The notes: generated by a model not told the origin, from the sequence alone. DNA of 46,567 nt from an uncultured Bacilli bacterium (GCA_947623825.1 CANQHQ010000007.1:1-46567); one strand, 5' to 3'; numbered from the stretch's first letter, positions 23,636-32,270 are shown. Translations and numbers: made by a program.

Positions 23636-25063
23636 ATGAAATTACCTAGTTATCAAGAAGCGAGAAGTCGGAAAAAGGCTGCGATTGAAAGAGAAGAATA
23701 TCATAAGGAGAAAGAACTTTCTCATATAGGAGAAAAGAAAACGTATTATGTGAAAACTTATGGTTGTCAAATGAACGAACACGATAGTGAAAATATCAAA
23801 GCGATGTTGGAAGAACTTGGATTCATCGAAAGCTTAGAAATGGAAGCAAGCGACTTAGTCATTTTAAATACTTGTTCGATTCGAGAAAATGCCCATAATA
23901 AGGCTTTTGGTATGTTGGGACGTTTGAAACATTTAAAAGAAATGCGCCCTGATTTGATTATTGGTTTGTGTGGTTGTATGGCGCAGGAAGAAGGAGTCGT
24001 TGATGAGATTCTTCATAAATATCGTCAAGTTGATTTTGTCTTTGGAACGCACAATCTACATCGTTTACCGATGATTTTAAAGAAATATATGGATTCTGGG
24101 AAGCAGGAGATTGAAGTTCTCAGTGTCGAGGGAAATTTAATTGAAGGAATGCCGGTCAAACGCGCTAGTAAATATAAAGCGTACGTCAATATTATGTACG
24201 GTTGTGATAAATTCTGTACTTATTGCATTGTTCCTTATACGCGTGGAAAACAGAGAAGTCGAAAGAAAGAAGATATTCTTGCGGAAATTCGTTCTCTTGT
24301 CGCTGATGGATATCAGGAAGTGACGCTTTTAGGACAGAATGTGAATGCTTACGGGAAAGATTTTGCGGAAGATTACAGAATGGAAAACTTATTGGAAGAT
24401 GTTGCGAAAACGGGTATCCCGAGAGTGCGTTTTATGACGAGTCATCCATGGGATTTTACGGATGCGATGATCGATACCATTGCCAAATATCCAAATATTA
24501 TGCCTGCGATTCATTTGCCAGTACAGTCGGGTAGTAGTCGTATTCTAAAACGTATGGGAAGACGTTATACGAAAGAAGAATATCTTACGCTATTTGATAA
24601 AATCAAAGAAAAGATTCCTGGAGTGAGTGTATCGACCGATATCATTGTTGGATTCCCAGGTGAAACGGAAGAGGATTTTCAAGATACGTTGGATTTGGTG
24701 GAACACTGCCAATATGATAATGCCTTTACTTTTATTTTTTCGAAGAGAGAGAATACCGCTGCATGTCGTTTGAAGGATGATACACCCCTCAGGGAGAAGG
24801 AACAACGTCTTTATCGTCTAAATCAAGTAGTGAATCGTTATTTTTTAGAAAACAATCAAAAGTTAGTGGGAAAAGTGGTTCCCGTATTAGTGGATGGTTA
24901 TAATGAAAATGGGAAAACACAATTATTTGGTTATACAGATACCAATAAATTGATTAATTTTGATGGACCTGATGCTTTGATAGGAAAAATTATCTCTGTC
25001 GAAGTAACAGAAGCCAAGACTTGGAGTTTAGATGGAATTATCGTCGAACCAAAAAATCATTGA
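23636..25063 (+). CDS. miaB: tRNA-2-methylthio-N6-dimethylallyladenosine synthase
   Basis: Radical-SAM methylthiotransferase that modifies A37 of tRNAs reading UNN codons. It is 475 aa. An N-terminal UPF0004 domain supplies three cluster cysteines (TYGCQMN, NTCSIRENA, CGCMAQ). The radical-SAM cluster is Cys190-x3-Cys194-x2-Cys197 in YGCDKFCTYC. A C-terminal TRAM domain begins near 405 (KVVPVLVDGYN). The N-terminal 45 residues are an extension as in B. subtilis MiaB. The next gene, ymcA, starts within its last codons, the order known from Bacillus. Confidence 0.97.
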   Translation: MKLPSYQEARSRKKAAIEREEYHKEKELSHIGEKKTYYVKTYGCQMNEHDSENIKAMLEELGFIESLEMEASDLVILNTCSIRENAHNKAFGMLGRLKHLKEMRPDLIIGLCGCMAQEEGVVDEILHKYRQVDFVFGTHNLHRLPMILKKYMDSGKQEIEVLSVEGNLIEGMPVKRASKYKAYVNIMYGCDKFCTYCIVPYTRGKQRSRKKEDILAEIRSLVADGYQEVTLLGQNVNAYGKDFAEDYRMENLLEDVAKTGIPRVRFMTSHPWDFTDAMIDTIAKYPNIMPAIHLPVQSGSSRILKRMGRRYTKEEYLTLFDKIKEKIPGVSVSTDIIVGFPGETEEDFQDTLDLVEHCQYDNAFTFIFSKRENTAACRLKDDTPLREKEQRLYRLNQVVNRYFLENNQKLVGKVVPVLVDGYNENGKTQLFGYTDTNKLINFDGPDALIGKIISVEVTEAKTWSLDGIIVEPKNH

Positions 25064-25373
25064 AAAAGTCGAAGAAATCGTACAGTTTCTTCAAGAGGGA
25101 GAAGAATATCAAACCTATCTTCAGTTAAGGAAGAAAATGGAAGACCATCCTAAGATTCCTTCCCTTATCGCGGAAATCAAAAAAATTCAAAAAGAATTGG
25201 TTCAAAAGACGATGCGAAAAGAAGATACAAAACAGGAAAGAGACAAAATCATCGAGTTAGAGAAAGAATTGGAAGCCATTCCTCTTTATGTCGATTTTTT
25301 ACAAGTACAACAAGAATTAAATACCATCTTTGTTTCTCTTCATGACCGAATCGAATCGTTATTTCAATTTTAA
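25032..25373 (+). CDS. ymcA: YmcA/YlbF-family protein (RicA-like)
   Basis: A 113-aa helical protein overlapping miaB by 32 nt. It contains the Com_YlbF pattern: an N-terminal helix with EYQTYLQLRKKMEDHPKI, then IAEIKKIQKELV, then the C-terminal PLYVDFLQVQQELNTIFVSLHDRI. In B. subtilis YmcA joins YlbF and YaaT in a complex affecting mRNA maturation, biofilm and sporulation. The miaB-ymcA-cotE order here matches Bacillus, which supports the name. Confidence 0.82.
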   Translation: MELSSNQKIIEKVEEIVQFLQEGEEYQTYLQLRKKMEDHPKIPSLIAEIKKIQKELVQKTMRKEDTKQERDKIIELEKELEAIPLYVDFLQVQQELNTIFVSLHDRIESLFQF

Positions 25374-25405
25374 GTGGAGCATGTTTCTCCACTTTTTCTT
25401 TTTTT
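25373..25405 (+). terminator. Rho-independent terminator after ymcA
   Basis: AGTGGAG, loop CATGTTT, CTCCACT, then TTTTCTTTTTTT. Confidence 0.92.
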
Positions 25406-25469
25406 GAAATCTCTTCTTTCAATCAACAAAATGGTTCTTTTGCATAGATTAAATTAGAGGAGGGATAAT

Positions 25470-26015
25470 ATGGCAAATACAAGAGAAATTGTTACTAAAG
25501 CGGTAATTGGCAAAGGAAAGAAAACTTTTGTGACAACGGATGTGATTACTCCGGAGATTGTGCCTACCACTATCCTTGGTGCGTGGATTATTAATCATAA
25601 CTTTTCAGGAAATCAGATAGGAGATAAGGTCCTTATTAGTGGAAGCTATGACGTTAATATTTGGTATTCATGTATGGAAGATAGTAAAACAGAAGTCGTA
25701 AAAAAGAGTGTACAATATCAAGAAAGTGTTTCTGTTCCTAGAAAAAGCGATGTTTCATCTTTATCGAATGAAGAAGTGGTTATACGTAGTCTAAAACAAC
25801 CAACTTGTACTAGAGCGGAAATTGTCGATCAAAAAATTGAATTTACGGTAGAAAAACAATTAGGAATTGAAATTGTTGGAGATACGAAAGTAAAAATTAG
25901 TTATGATGAAGAAGAAGATCCTTGGGAAGATATTGAGGATGTTGATTCTGAAACAGTCGTCGAAGAAGCAGAAAAACAAATTGATGCGGAAGTTAAAGAA
26001 GAATACTTGGATTAA
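25470..26015 (+). CDS. cotE: CotE-like outer spore coat morphogenetic protein
   Basis: A 181-aa protein, the same length as B. subtilis CotE and in the same place after miaB-ymcA. The shared pattern is clear: REIVTKAVIGKGKK at the start, then TTILGAWIINHNF, GSYDVNIWYS, TEVVKKSVQY, QPTC and VVGDTKV, ending in a long acidic tail with DPWEDIED. CotE directs outer coat assembly around the forespore. The gene has its own GAGGAGGG site and sits between terminators. A sigma-E type promoter would be expected, but I could not define one in the short upstream gap. Confidence 0.9.
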   Translation: MANTREIVTKAVIGKGKKTFVTTDVITPEIVPTTILGAWIINHNFSGNQIGDKVLISGSYDVNIWYSCMEDSKTEVVKKSVQYQESVSVPRKSDVSSLSNEEVVIRSLKQPTCTRAEIVDQKIEFTVEKQLGIEIVGDTKVKISYDEEEDPWEDIEDVDSETVVEEAEKQIDAEVKEEYLD

Positions 26016-26047
26016 TTTTCTTTCTTTTGTCTTTATGAAAAGGGAAC

Positions 26048-26068
26048 GTGCCTTTGGGGCACTTTTTT
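26048..26068 (+). terminator. Rho-independent terminator after cotE
   Basis: GTGCC 26048-26052, loop TTTGG, GGCAC 26058-26062, then TTTTTTC. Confidence 0.85.
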
Positions 26069-26510
26069 CTTTGGAAAAATGATGAGAATGGAAAAGTTTA
26101 GAAACCGGTTCTTATTTTTTCATTTTGATGGATTTTTTTCCATTTGTCATACAATGGATTCTTTTCCCATTTGTCATATTGTCTTTGAATTTTTTGCTTT
26201 CTTTGTTATACTTAAATTGAAACATCAAATCAAACCTCTTTCATGTTTGATTTGACAATTTCGTTTGATGGTGGTTTCTGGTTTTGATTTTTATCAAAGT
26301 TGTGTTAAACAATGTTCTTTCCCTGAATGATACAATAGAATCCAAAAGAAACGAATTGTATTATTTTATCAAAAATATGAAATAGAAATATTTGAGGTTT
26401 CCATAGTTATTTTCGTTGTAGTTACATCGTGTGAGTTAGAAAAAGAACCGCTTTGAAAATTGTTTGGACTATGTTTGTATTTGGTAAAAAAATAATGATT
26501 GGAGGAAAAA
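26069..26510 (+). promoter_or_regulatory. Long noncoding leader of the sugar module with repeats and a hairpin
   Basis: About 440 nt without a gene. It holds a tandem near-duplicate of about 27 nt (CCATTTGTCATA at 26140-26151 and 26167-26178, each preceded by ATGGATT and a T run). It also has a perfect 10-bp stem, CAAATCAAAC 26226-26235 with GTTTGATTTG 26245-26254, and an extended -10 TGATACAAT at 26328-26336. The predicted 5' leader would be about 170 nt. No known riboswitch class is recognised. Confidence 0.5.
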
Positions 26511-27450
26511 ATGGAAAAAGAAGTATTGGTGACTGGTGCCGCAGGATTTATTGGTTCTGCTGTCAGTAAAAAGTTGATTGGGGGGGGGGTACAAAGTTGT
26601 TACTATCGATAATTTGTCTACGGGAAGACTAGAAAATATTCCAGAACAATGTGAATATTATATAGGGAACGTATATGATGAAGAAATCCTTACCCAGTTA
26701 GAAAAATATCATTTTGAGGCAATTATCCATATTGCGGGACAAAGTTCTGGAGAGGTTAGTTTTGAAGATCCTGTTTATGATTTCAATACGAATGCGATGT
26801 CTACTTTATTGTTGTTACAATTCGCTAAAAGAAAAGGAATTCAAAAGTTTATTTATGCCAGTTCTATGTCTGTCTATGGAGATCATGAAGAAGAATTGGT
26901 TGATGAATTATCACTTACTGTTCCTAAATCTTTTTATGCTGTAGGGAAATTAGCTAGTGAAAATTATATGCGTATTTTTTCGTCTTATGGAATTCAAACT
27001 ACTGCGTTGAGATTCTTTAACGTTTATGGAATTGGACAAAATATGGATAATTTGAAACAAGGAATGTTCAGTATCTATCTTGCCCAAGGGATTGATAACC
27101 ATCATATTTTGGTTAAGGGATCAAAAGATAGATTTCGTGACTTTGTCTATATCGATGATGTGGTCGATGGAGTCTTGTTTGCCATGAATCGAACGGATGG
27201 TGCCCCATTCGAAGTATTTAATATCAGTACAGGGAAAAAGAAAACAGTGGAAGAATTAGTAACTACTATTCAAGAACAGTTGCCTTGGGATGTAACTGTC
27301 GAATATGTCGAAGGAACTCCAGGAGATCAACATGGTATTTATGGGGATAATCAGAAGGCAAAAGAACTTTTGCAGTGGGAGCCAGAAGTCGATTTTGAAG
27401 AAGGTTCCGCGAAAATGATTCGATGGGCATTGGAAAGGAGAAGAAAATAA
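26511..27450 (+). pseudogene. NAD-dependent sugar epimerase/dehydratase, out of frame at a 10-G tract
   Basis: The reading frame from the ATG at 26511 (after GGAGGAAAAA) gives EVLVTGAAGFIGSAVSKKLIGGG and then stops within a few codons. The rest of a normal epimerase (YKVVTIDNLSTGRLEN, the YAVGK catalytic pair, ALRFFNVYGIGQ, RDFVYIDDVVDGV) is in another frame. The break is exactly at G 26580-26589. With nine Gs the gene reads through as 312 aa, the usual size of UDP-sugar 4-epimerase-like SDR enzymes. The tract length suggests slipped-strand phase variation, with this copy in the OFF state, though a sequencing error in the homopolymer is possible. An internal start at TTG 26578 would lack most of the NAD-binding loop. 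It is followed after 1 nt by a nucleotidyltransferase gene. Confidence 0.88.
26580..26589 (+). repeat. Homopolymeric G10 tract (putative phase-variation switch)
   Basis: Ten consecutive Gs in an AT-rich genome, 70 nt into an epimerase gene. Loss of one G, or gain of two, restores the full reading frame. Confidence 0.9.
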
Positions 27451-27451
27451 G

Positions 27452-28195
27452 ATGAAAGTTTATGCATTATTAACGGGACGTGGAAATAATACATTGCGAG
27501 ATAAAAATGTGTTAGATGTCCTTGGAAATCCAGTTTTATATTATCCAGCTACGGCGGTAAAAGCTTCCAAATATGTAGATAAATTATATTGTTCTAGTGA
27601 TGACGATAAAATCTTAGAACAAGCACAAAAAATTGGTTATGAACCGATTCGTAGACCTATGGAATTGGCTCTTCCAACAGCGCAACATATTGATTGTATC
27701 TATCATGCCTTAGGAGAAATCCAAAAGAAAGAAGAGATGCCAGATATTTTGGTTGTTATATTGGCTAATAATGTAACAGTTCAGACTGAGTGGGTGGATG
27801 ATTGTATTCAAACGATGTTGGATGACGATAGTATTACAGGTGTGGTTCCCGTTTATTTAGATAATGATCATCATCCATATCGGGCGAAAAGAATCGATTC
27901 AAATGGAAATCTTGTTATGTTTGATTCTTCTCATGCTTCTAAAGCGATTTCTTCTAATCGTCAAGATTTACCAGAGTGTTATTTTCTAGCCCATAATTTT
28001 TGGGTTTTAAACGTCAAGACTTTACTTGATCAAAATTGTATGGGAGAACCACCGTGGGGATTTATGGGAAATAAAGTAAAAGGATATCCTATTGAAGAAT
28101 CGATTGATATTCATGACCTCAGAGATATCGAATTGGCTAAAATGTGGGTTGAAGAGAATCGCTCAGATGTAAAAGTGAAAAAGTATCAGAAATAG
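27452..28195 (+). CDS. CMP-sugar (acylneuraminate-type) cytidylyltransferase
   Basis: A 247-aa GT-A-like nucleotidyltransferase that should activate a nonulosonic or related acid sugar with CTP. The signature is MKVYALLTGRGNNTLRDKNVLDVLG, then KYVDKLYCSSDDDKILEQAQ and RRPMELALPTAQHIDCIYHAL, and later ANNVTVQTEWVD and PIEESIDIHDLRDIELA, as in NeuA/PseF-type enzymes. Compared with classical family members the nucleotide loop GRGNNTLRDKN is somewhat altered, so the sugar cannot be named. It is translationally close to the phase-variable epimerase (1-nt gap, GGAGAAG inside that gene). Frame breaks upstream may also reduce its expression by polarity (inference). Confidence 0.8.
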   Translation: MKVYALLTGRGNNTLRDKNVLDVLGNPVLYYPATAVKASKYVDKLYCSSDDDKILEQAQKIGYEPIRRPMELALPTAQHIDCIYHALGEIQKKEEMPDILVVILANNVTVQTEWVDDCIQTMLDDDSITGVVPVYLDNDHHPYRAKRIDSNGNLVMFDSSHASKAISSNRQDLPECYFLAHNFWVLNVKTLLDQNCMGEPPWGFMGNKVKGYPIEESIDIHDLRDIELAKMWVEENRSDVKVKKYQK

Positions 28196-28225
28196 TGTTT
28201 CCTTTTCTGATTGACTTGATGATAT

Positions 28226-28262
28226 AAGAGACAATTTTCTCCTTTTTAGAAAGTTGTCTCTT
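28226..28262 (+). terminator. Probable terminator after the sugar module
   Basis: AAGAGACAATTTTCT pairs with AGAAAGTTGTCTCTT around a short pyrimidine loop. The T tract after it is weak. Confidence 0.6.
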
Positions 28263-28356
28263 CTCATTCCATGTTTTTAATTAGAAATATTTTTCATTGA
28301 TTTTGAAATGAAGCGGATGAAATAAGCAAAAAAATCACACTGTTAATAAAAAATAC

Positions 28357-28385
28357 TTGACAGTGATAGTAAGAAAGATTATAAT
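28357..28385 (+). promoter_or_regulatory. Consensus promoter of rpsP-khpA
   Basis: TTGACA 28357-28362, a 17-nt spacer, TATAAT 28380-28385: a perfect consensus, fitting a ribosomal protein gene. Confidence 0.9.
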
Positions 28386-28417
28386 GATATTGAAAAAAGG
28401 AAATGGAGGAGAAAAAT

Positions 28418-28684
28418 ATGGCAGTAAAAATAAGACTTACACGTATGGGAGCAAAGCAAAGACCAAGTTATCGTATTGTCGCTAGCGATTCTAGAGTAAA
28501 ACGTGATGGAAAATACTTAGAATTAATTGGAACTTATGATCCACTAGCAAAACAAACCAAGATCGATGAAGAACTCGCTATGAAGTGGTTAGAGTGTGGA
28601 GCTCAACCATCAGACACAGTCAGAAATTTATTCAGCAAGGCTGGAATTATGAAGAAGTTTGCTGATAAGAAGCAAGGGAAGTAG
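28418..28684 (+). CDS. rpsP: 30S ribosomal protein S16
   Basis: An 88-aa ribosomal protein with the invariant opening [26 protein letters not shown], then [13 protein letters not shown]. The ATG at 28418 is chosen over 28403 because the earlier one lies in the GGAGGAG ribosome binding site. khpA follows after 3 nt. In many Firmicutes rimM, trmD and rplS come next; here they are absent. Confidence 0.98.
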   Translation: MAVKIRLTRMGAKQRPSYRIVASDSRVKRDGKYLELIGTYDPLAKQTKIDEELAMKWLECGAQPSDTVRNLFSKAGIMKKFADKKQGK

Positions 28685-28687
28685 TGT

Positions 28688-28936
28688 ATGAGTGTAGTAG
28701 AGTTAACAGAGTTTTTAGTAAAATCTCTTGTCGTTCATGCAGACGATGTATCGGTAAAAGAGTTTGAAAGTGATGATGAAAATACGATTCTTATCCAAGT
28801 ATTGGTAAGTGAAGACGATATGGGAAAACTTATCGGTAAGGGTGGAAAAATTGCGAATGCAGTCCGTACCATTGTTCAAGCAAGTAGTTACATCAAAGAT
28901 AATAAAAAAATAAAAATCAATATCGATAGTTTTTAG
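28688..28936 (+). CDS. khpA: KH-domain RNA-binding protein KhpA
   Basis: An 82-aa single KH domain with the RNA-binding GxxG loop in KLIGKGGKIANAVRTIV. KhpA dimerises with KhpB (Jag) in Gram-positive bacteria and affects cell division and translation. The rpsP-khpA pairing is conserved. The stop codon is the first base of a terminator stem. Confidence 0.95.
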   Translation: MSVVELTEFLVKSLVVHADDVSVKEFESDDENTILIQVLVSEDDMGKLIGKGGKIANAVRTIVQASSYIKDNKKIKINIDSF

Positions 28937-28960
28937 AATCATCCGTGATTCTTTTTTTTT
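28936..28960 (+). terminator. Rho-independent terminator after khpA
   Basis: GAATCA 28936-28941, loop TCCG, TGATTC 28946-28951, then nine Ts. Confidence 0.92.
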
Positions 28961-28962
28961 GT

Positions 28963-29457
28963 TTAAAAGGCGATGATTCGATTGTAAATGGTGACTAAGC
29001 AATCGACGAGAAAGAGTCCTAAAAGAAGATAAGTAATTGGTTTTGGAATTTTATTACTGTATTTTTGGGCGAGTGGTTCGATACAAATTGCTACAAAGAG
29101 ACTCGCGATTCCCCAAACGAAACTCATGACAAGAGAAGTATAATGTCCAATATGACCAAAATGATTCTGATAGTTCCAGAACACTTTATGTAAACTTTCT
29201 TGGATGAGAATTCCACTTACAAACTCTAGAATGGATAGGCCAATCGCTGATAAGACAAATAAAAGTAAATAAGCCATCCATTTTTTGGAGACTCTTTTTT
29301 TAATTTGTTGCCATAAAAGAAGAATTAGAACGGTTCCTACTCCGTAGATCGGTGTCCAAAAGCCATAAAGAATTCCACTCGTATAGTCTTTGGTTAAAAG
29401 AGATTCGATTCCATGACCAAGAATAGAAAAAAAGAAAAAGATATTGAAATAGTTCAT
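28963..29457 (-). CDS. CmpB-type putative ABC-transporter family membrane protein
   Basis: A 164-aa membrane protein with four to five hydrophobic helices. It carries the family pattern FFFFSILGHGIESLL, LYGFWTPIYGVGTVLIL, ILEFVSGIL and SFVWGIASL seen in the CmpB/putative ABC permease family of Firmicutes. No ATPase partner is nearby and the function is unknown. The ATG at 29457 (GGTG six nt upstream) is preferred over a TTG at 29469. It converges with khpA and diverges from cdsA. Confidence 0.8.
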   Translation of the reverse strand: MNYFNIFFFFSILGHGIESLLTKDYTSGILYGFWTPIYGVGTVLILLLWQQIKKRVSKKWMAYLLLFVLSAIGLSILEFVSGILIQESLHKVFWNYQNHFGHIGHYTSLVMSFVWGIASLFVAICIEPLAQKYSNKIPKPITYLLLGLFLVDCLVTIYNRIIAF

Positions 29458-29534
29458 CTTGTTCACCAATGATAGTTTGTGTGGATTCTTTCGTTCTATG
29501 TATTGACAATTCTATTTTCTTTTTTAAAACTTGG

Positions 29535-29563
29535 TTGTCGTCCTTTGAAAACTGTATTATAAT
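29535..29563 (+). promoter_or_regulatory. Promoter of cdsA-rseP
   Basis: TTGTCG 29535-29540, a 17-nt spacer, TATAAT 29558-29563. The start is near 29570, about 25 nt before the GTG start of cdsA. Confidence 0.65.
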
Positions 29564-29594
29564 AAATGATAGGAAGATTGTAGAGGTGGTTTTT

Positions 29595-30407
29595 GTGAAA
29601 CAAAGAGCGCTTGGCGCAGCGATTCTGTTACTTGTTTTTTTACCGTTATTCTTTATTGGGGGAGAATGGTTTGCCCTTTTTATTGCGCTTGTAAGTGGAC
29701 TTGGTTTGAAAGAGTTATGGGATATCAAATATGAAAAGAGGGCAAAAAAAGATCAACTTCCATGGATTTTAGAAGTTCTTTCTTTCTTATGTCTTTGGTT
29801 TTTGGTTCTCAATCATTGGGATACAGATGAGATTCTTCTCGTTTTAGATTATCGTATTTTGAGTCTCTTTTTAATTATCTTTTTGATTCCAATCATCATT
29901 TTGAATGATTCTAAGAAATATAATTTAGAAGATGCGATGTTTTTATTAGGAAGTGTTACCTTCTTAGGTCTTTCTTTTAATCTTATTATTTTGATGAGAA
30001 ATTTTTCTCTTTGGTATCTTTTCTATCTCTTTTTAATTACAACCATGACAGATACGTTCGCTTTATTTACGGGAATGTTGGTAGGAAGACATGCCTTAGC
30101 ACCTAAAATTTCTCCTAAAAAGACAATAGAAGGATTAATTGGAGGAACCGTGATGGGAGTCTTTATTGCGTCGACTTTTTACCTTACGGTCATCGATTCT
30201 TCTATCTCGATTTGGGTATTGATTGGTGTTACTACCTTGTTATCCTTGGTTGGACAATGTGGAGATTTGGTTTTTTCCGCAGTAAAAAGATACTATGGAA
30301 AAAAAGATTTTTCCAATTTGATTCCTGGACATGGAGGTATTTTAGATCGATTCGATAGTATTATTTTTGTTGTCATTACGGCGGTTTTATTTTTGTCGGT
30401 ATTATAG
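29595..30407 (+). CDS. cdsA: Phosphatidate cytidylyltransferase
   Basis: Integral membrane enzyme making CDP-diacylglycerol from phosphatidic acid and CTP, the branch point for all phospholipids. The GTG at 29595 is chosen because AGAGGTGG precedes it and because the promoter lies upstream of it but inside any longer reading. It gives 270 aa, the normal length. Many hydrophobic helices are followed by the family signature SAVKRYYGKKDFSNLIPGHG and then ILDRFDS. rseP follows after 9 nt, the order found across Bacilli (cdsA-dxr-rseP), but dxr is missing here. Confidence 0.95.
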   Translation: MKQRALGAAILLLVFLPLFFIGGEWFALFIALVSGLGLKELWDIKYEKRAKKDQLPWILEVLSFLCLWFLVLNHWDTDEILLVLDYRILSLFLIIFLIPIIILNDSKKYNLEDAMFLLGSVTFLGLSFNLIILMRNFSLWYLFYLFLITTMTDTFALFTGMLVGRHALAPKISPKKTIEGLIGGTVMGVFIASTFYLTVIDSSISIWVLIGVTTLLSLVGQCGDLVFSAVKRYYGKKDFSNLIPGHGGILDRFDSIIFVVITAVLFLSVL

Positions 30408-30416
30408 GAGGCATAC

Positions 30417-31460
30417 ATGATCATTAATTTAATTTATTTTGTTTTGGTATTAGGTGTCATTGTTTTAGTTCATGAATCCGGACATTTCCTATTTGCCAAA
30501 CTTTGTGGAATTTATGTTTATGAGTTTTCAATTGGGATGGGACCGAAACTTCTTTCTAAAAAAGGAAAGAATGGGGAAACCGAATACTGTTTGAGAGCGA
30601 TTCCCATCGGTGGTTTTGTTTCTTTAGCGGGGGAAGAAGTCGATGATGATAAGAAGGTTCCAAAAGATCGAAAACTTTATGCGAAGAAACCATGGCAACG
30701 TTTTTTAGTGATGTTTTTTGGCGCAGGATTTAATTTTCTATTTGCGATTCTTCTTTTGTTTTTACTAGGACTCTTCTATGGAGCAGCGGATACGCGTCCA
30801 ATCGTTAGTACCGTTGTGAAAGATAATCCTGCTTACGAGGTTGGAATGAAAGATGGAGATTATATCTTAGCGATTAATGGACATAAAATTCATACTTCCG
30901 ATGATATTTCTCTCTATTTACAAATTGAAGATAAAGACAAACCCATTGAATTTAAAGTACGTCGTGATGAGAAAGAACTTACGTTTAAAGTAACACCAGT
31001 AAAAGAAGAAGTAGAGGGAACCGAAGTGTATCGAATCGGTGTGCAAATCAATTCGAAAGTGTCTCATGGATTTGTTCCGGCAGTTCAATATACGTATCAT
31101 AAAACGGGTGCATTGTTCCGTCAAATGTTTATTACTTTCGGTAGTTTGTTTGGTGGAAAACTTTCGGTCAATCAGTTATCTGGACCGGTTGGAATTTATT
31201 CGATTGTTGGTACACAAGTAAAGGAAGGTTTTGCGAATTTGGTTTATTTGGTTGCTTTACTAAGTATTAATGTTGGATTTATTAATTTGGTTCCTTTCCC
31301 AGCCTTTGATGGAGGAAGAATTCTTTTCTTGGGAATCGAAGTAGTCAAGGGAAGTCCTGTGAAACCAGAAACAGAAAATATGATTCATTCGATTGGATTT
31401 ATTCTTTTGATGATTTTAATGGCTTATATTACATTGAATGATATCTTACGGTTTTTCTAA
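30417..31460 (+). CDS. rseP: Site-2 zinc metalloprotease RseP/RasP
   Basis: Intramembrane protease that cuts anti-sigma factors and signal-peptide remnants. It is 347 aa. The first helix carries HESGH at residues 19-23. A single PDZ domain covers about 125-205 (AYEVGMKDGDYILAINGHKI). The second metal-binding site is in LVPFPAFDGGRILF. Translated from ATG after AGGAGG, co-transcribed with cdsA. Ends at a clear terminator. Confidence 0.96.
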   Translation: MIINLIYFVLVLGVIVLVHESGHFLFAKLCGIYVYEFSIGMGPKLLSKKGKNGETEYCLRAIPIGGFVSLAGEEVDDDKKVPKDRKLYAKKPWQRFLVMFFGAGFNFLFAILLLFLLGLFYGAADTRPIVSTVVKDNPAYEVGMKDGDYILAINGHKIHTSDDISLYLQIEDKDKPIEFKVRRDEKELTFKVTPVKEEVEGTEVYRIGVQINSKVSHGFVPAVQYTYHKTGALFRQMFITFGSLFGGKLSVNQLSGPVGIYSIVGTQVKEGFANLVYLVALLSINVGFINLVPFPAFDGGRILFLGIEVVKGSPVKPETENMIHSIGFILLMILMAYITLNDILRFF

Positions 31461-31465
31461 AAATG

Positions 31466-31499
31466 AAAAAGAGGAAATTTCATTGTTTCCTCTTTTTTC
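31466..31499 (+). terminator. Rho-independent terminator after rseP
   Basis: AAAAAGAGGAAA pairs with TTTCCTCTTTTTT around TTTCATTG; the T run continues to about 31499. Confidence 0.9.
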
Positions 31500-31711
31500 T
31501 TTTGTAATCTTTTTTCTAATATTTATTGGAGTGGTTTCTCCTCAATTATCATAGTGTGTCTAGGCTTGGTTGCCTCGTCTTGTGAGTTTTTTATCTACTC
31601 GTTCTTTCTTTTTGCTTCGTTCTTTTCTTGTTTTTCTTGTGTTTTTTCGAAAAGAATGAGAAAATGATGTTGTCTAGTGATATTTTTTCTATGAAAGAGG
31701 AGGTATAACTT

Positions 31712-32257
31712 ATGTTGACCATGAACGATTTATTGGATGCGTTTGGCATTATTCATCCAACTCAAAAACTAAAGAAACATCCTAAGATGCAGCAGATTCT
31801 AAATTTTTGTAATGACAATGGAATAGATGTTTATGAACATGAAAAAGAAATTCAGGAAGATGCTTTTTGTATCTTATTAGATGAGATTCATTCCGTAGAA
31901 ACTTTATTAAAAATTATTAATAATACAGGTGTGTTTTTGAGTTTGAATTATTATCCGAGAGAAATTGCGATTTTTTACAATTTATATAATCCAGATATTT
32001 TACAATACAGTGAATATACGGAAATTCTTATCGACCCGGAATATTTGAAATATGCGACCAAAGAGTGGACTGAACATCAATTTCTTCAACAGACGAAGGT
32101 ATTGAAGGTTTCTGGTCAAAGACTCAGTTTAAGAGAAAATCCTTCTGGTTCTTCGGAAGAGGATTTTGTCGAGAGTTATTTATTTAATTTAGAGGCTTTG
32201 AAAGAGGCAAAAGAGAAAAATTTACTCAAAGAAGCGATTGAAAAGATCTCCGAATAG
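31712..32257 (+). CDS. Hypothetical cytoplasmic protein
   Basis: A 181-aa soluble protein with no signal peptide, membrane segment or motif I recognise. It starts after GAGGAGG at 31697-31703. The N-terminal helical part (DLLDAFGIIHPTQKLKKHPKM) is followed by an acidic alpha/beta section with several tyrosines and a charged helical C-terminus. The terminator stem overlaps its stop codon. It is alone in its transcription unit. The 210 nt before it hold no clear promoter. Confidence 0.65.
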   Translation: MLTMNDLLDAFGIIHPTQKLKKHPKMQQILNFCNDNGIDVYEHEKEIQEDAFCILLDEIHSVETLLKIINNTGVFLSLNYYPREIAIFYNLYNPDILQYSEYTEILIDPEYLKYATKEWTEHQFLQQTKVLKVSGQRLSLRENPSGSSEEDFVESYLFNLEALKEAKEKNLLKEAIEKISE

Positions 32258-32270
32258 AGGAGATTTTTTT
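32246..32270 (+). terminator. Rho-independent terminator overlapping the stop codon
   Basis: ATCTCC 32246-32251 and GGAGAT 32259-32264, then seven Ts. The preceding TAG stop lies in the loop. Confidence 0.85.

Noticed and set aside
26226-26254. The 10-bp hairpin as a Rho-independent terminator
   Set aside because: The stem is AT-rich, no T run follows, and cotE already has a terminator at 26048-26068.
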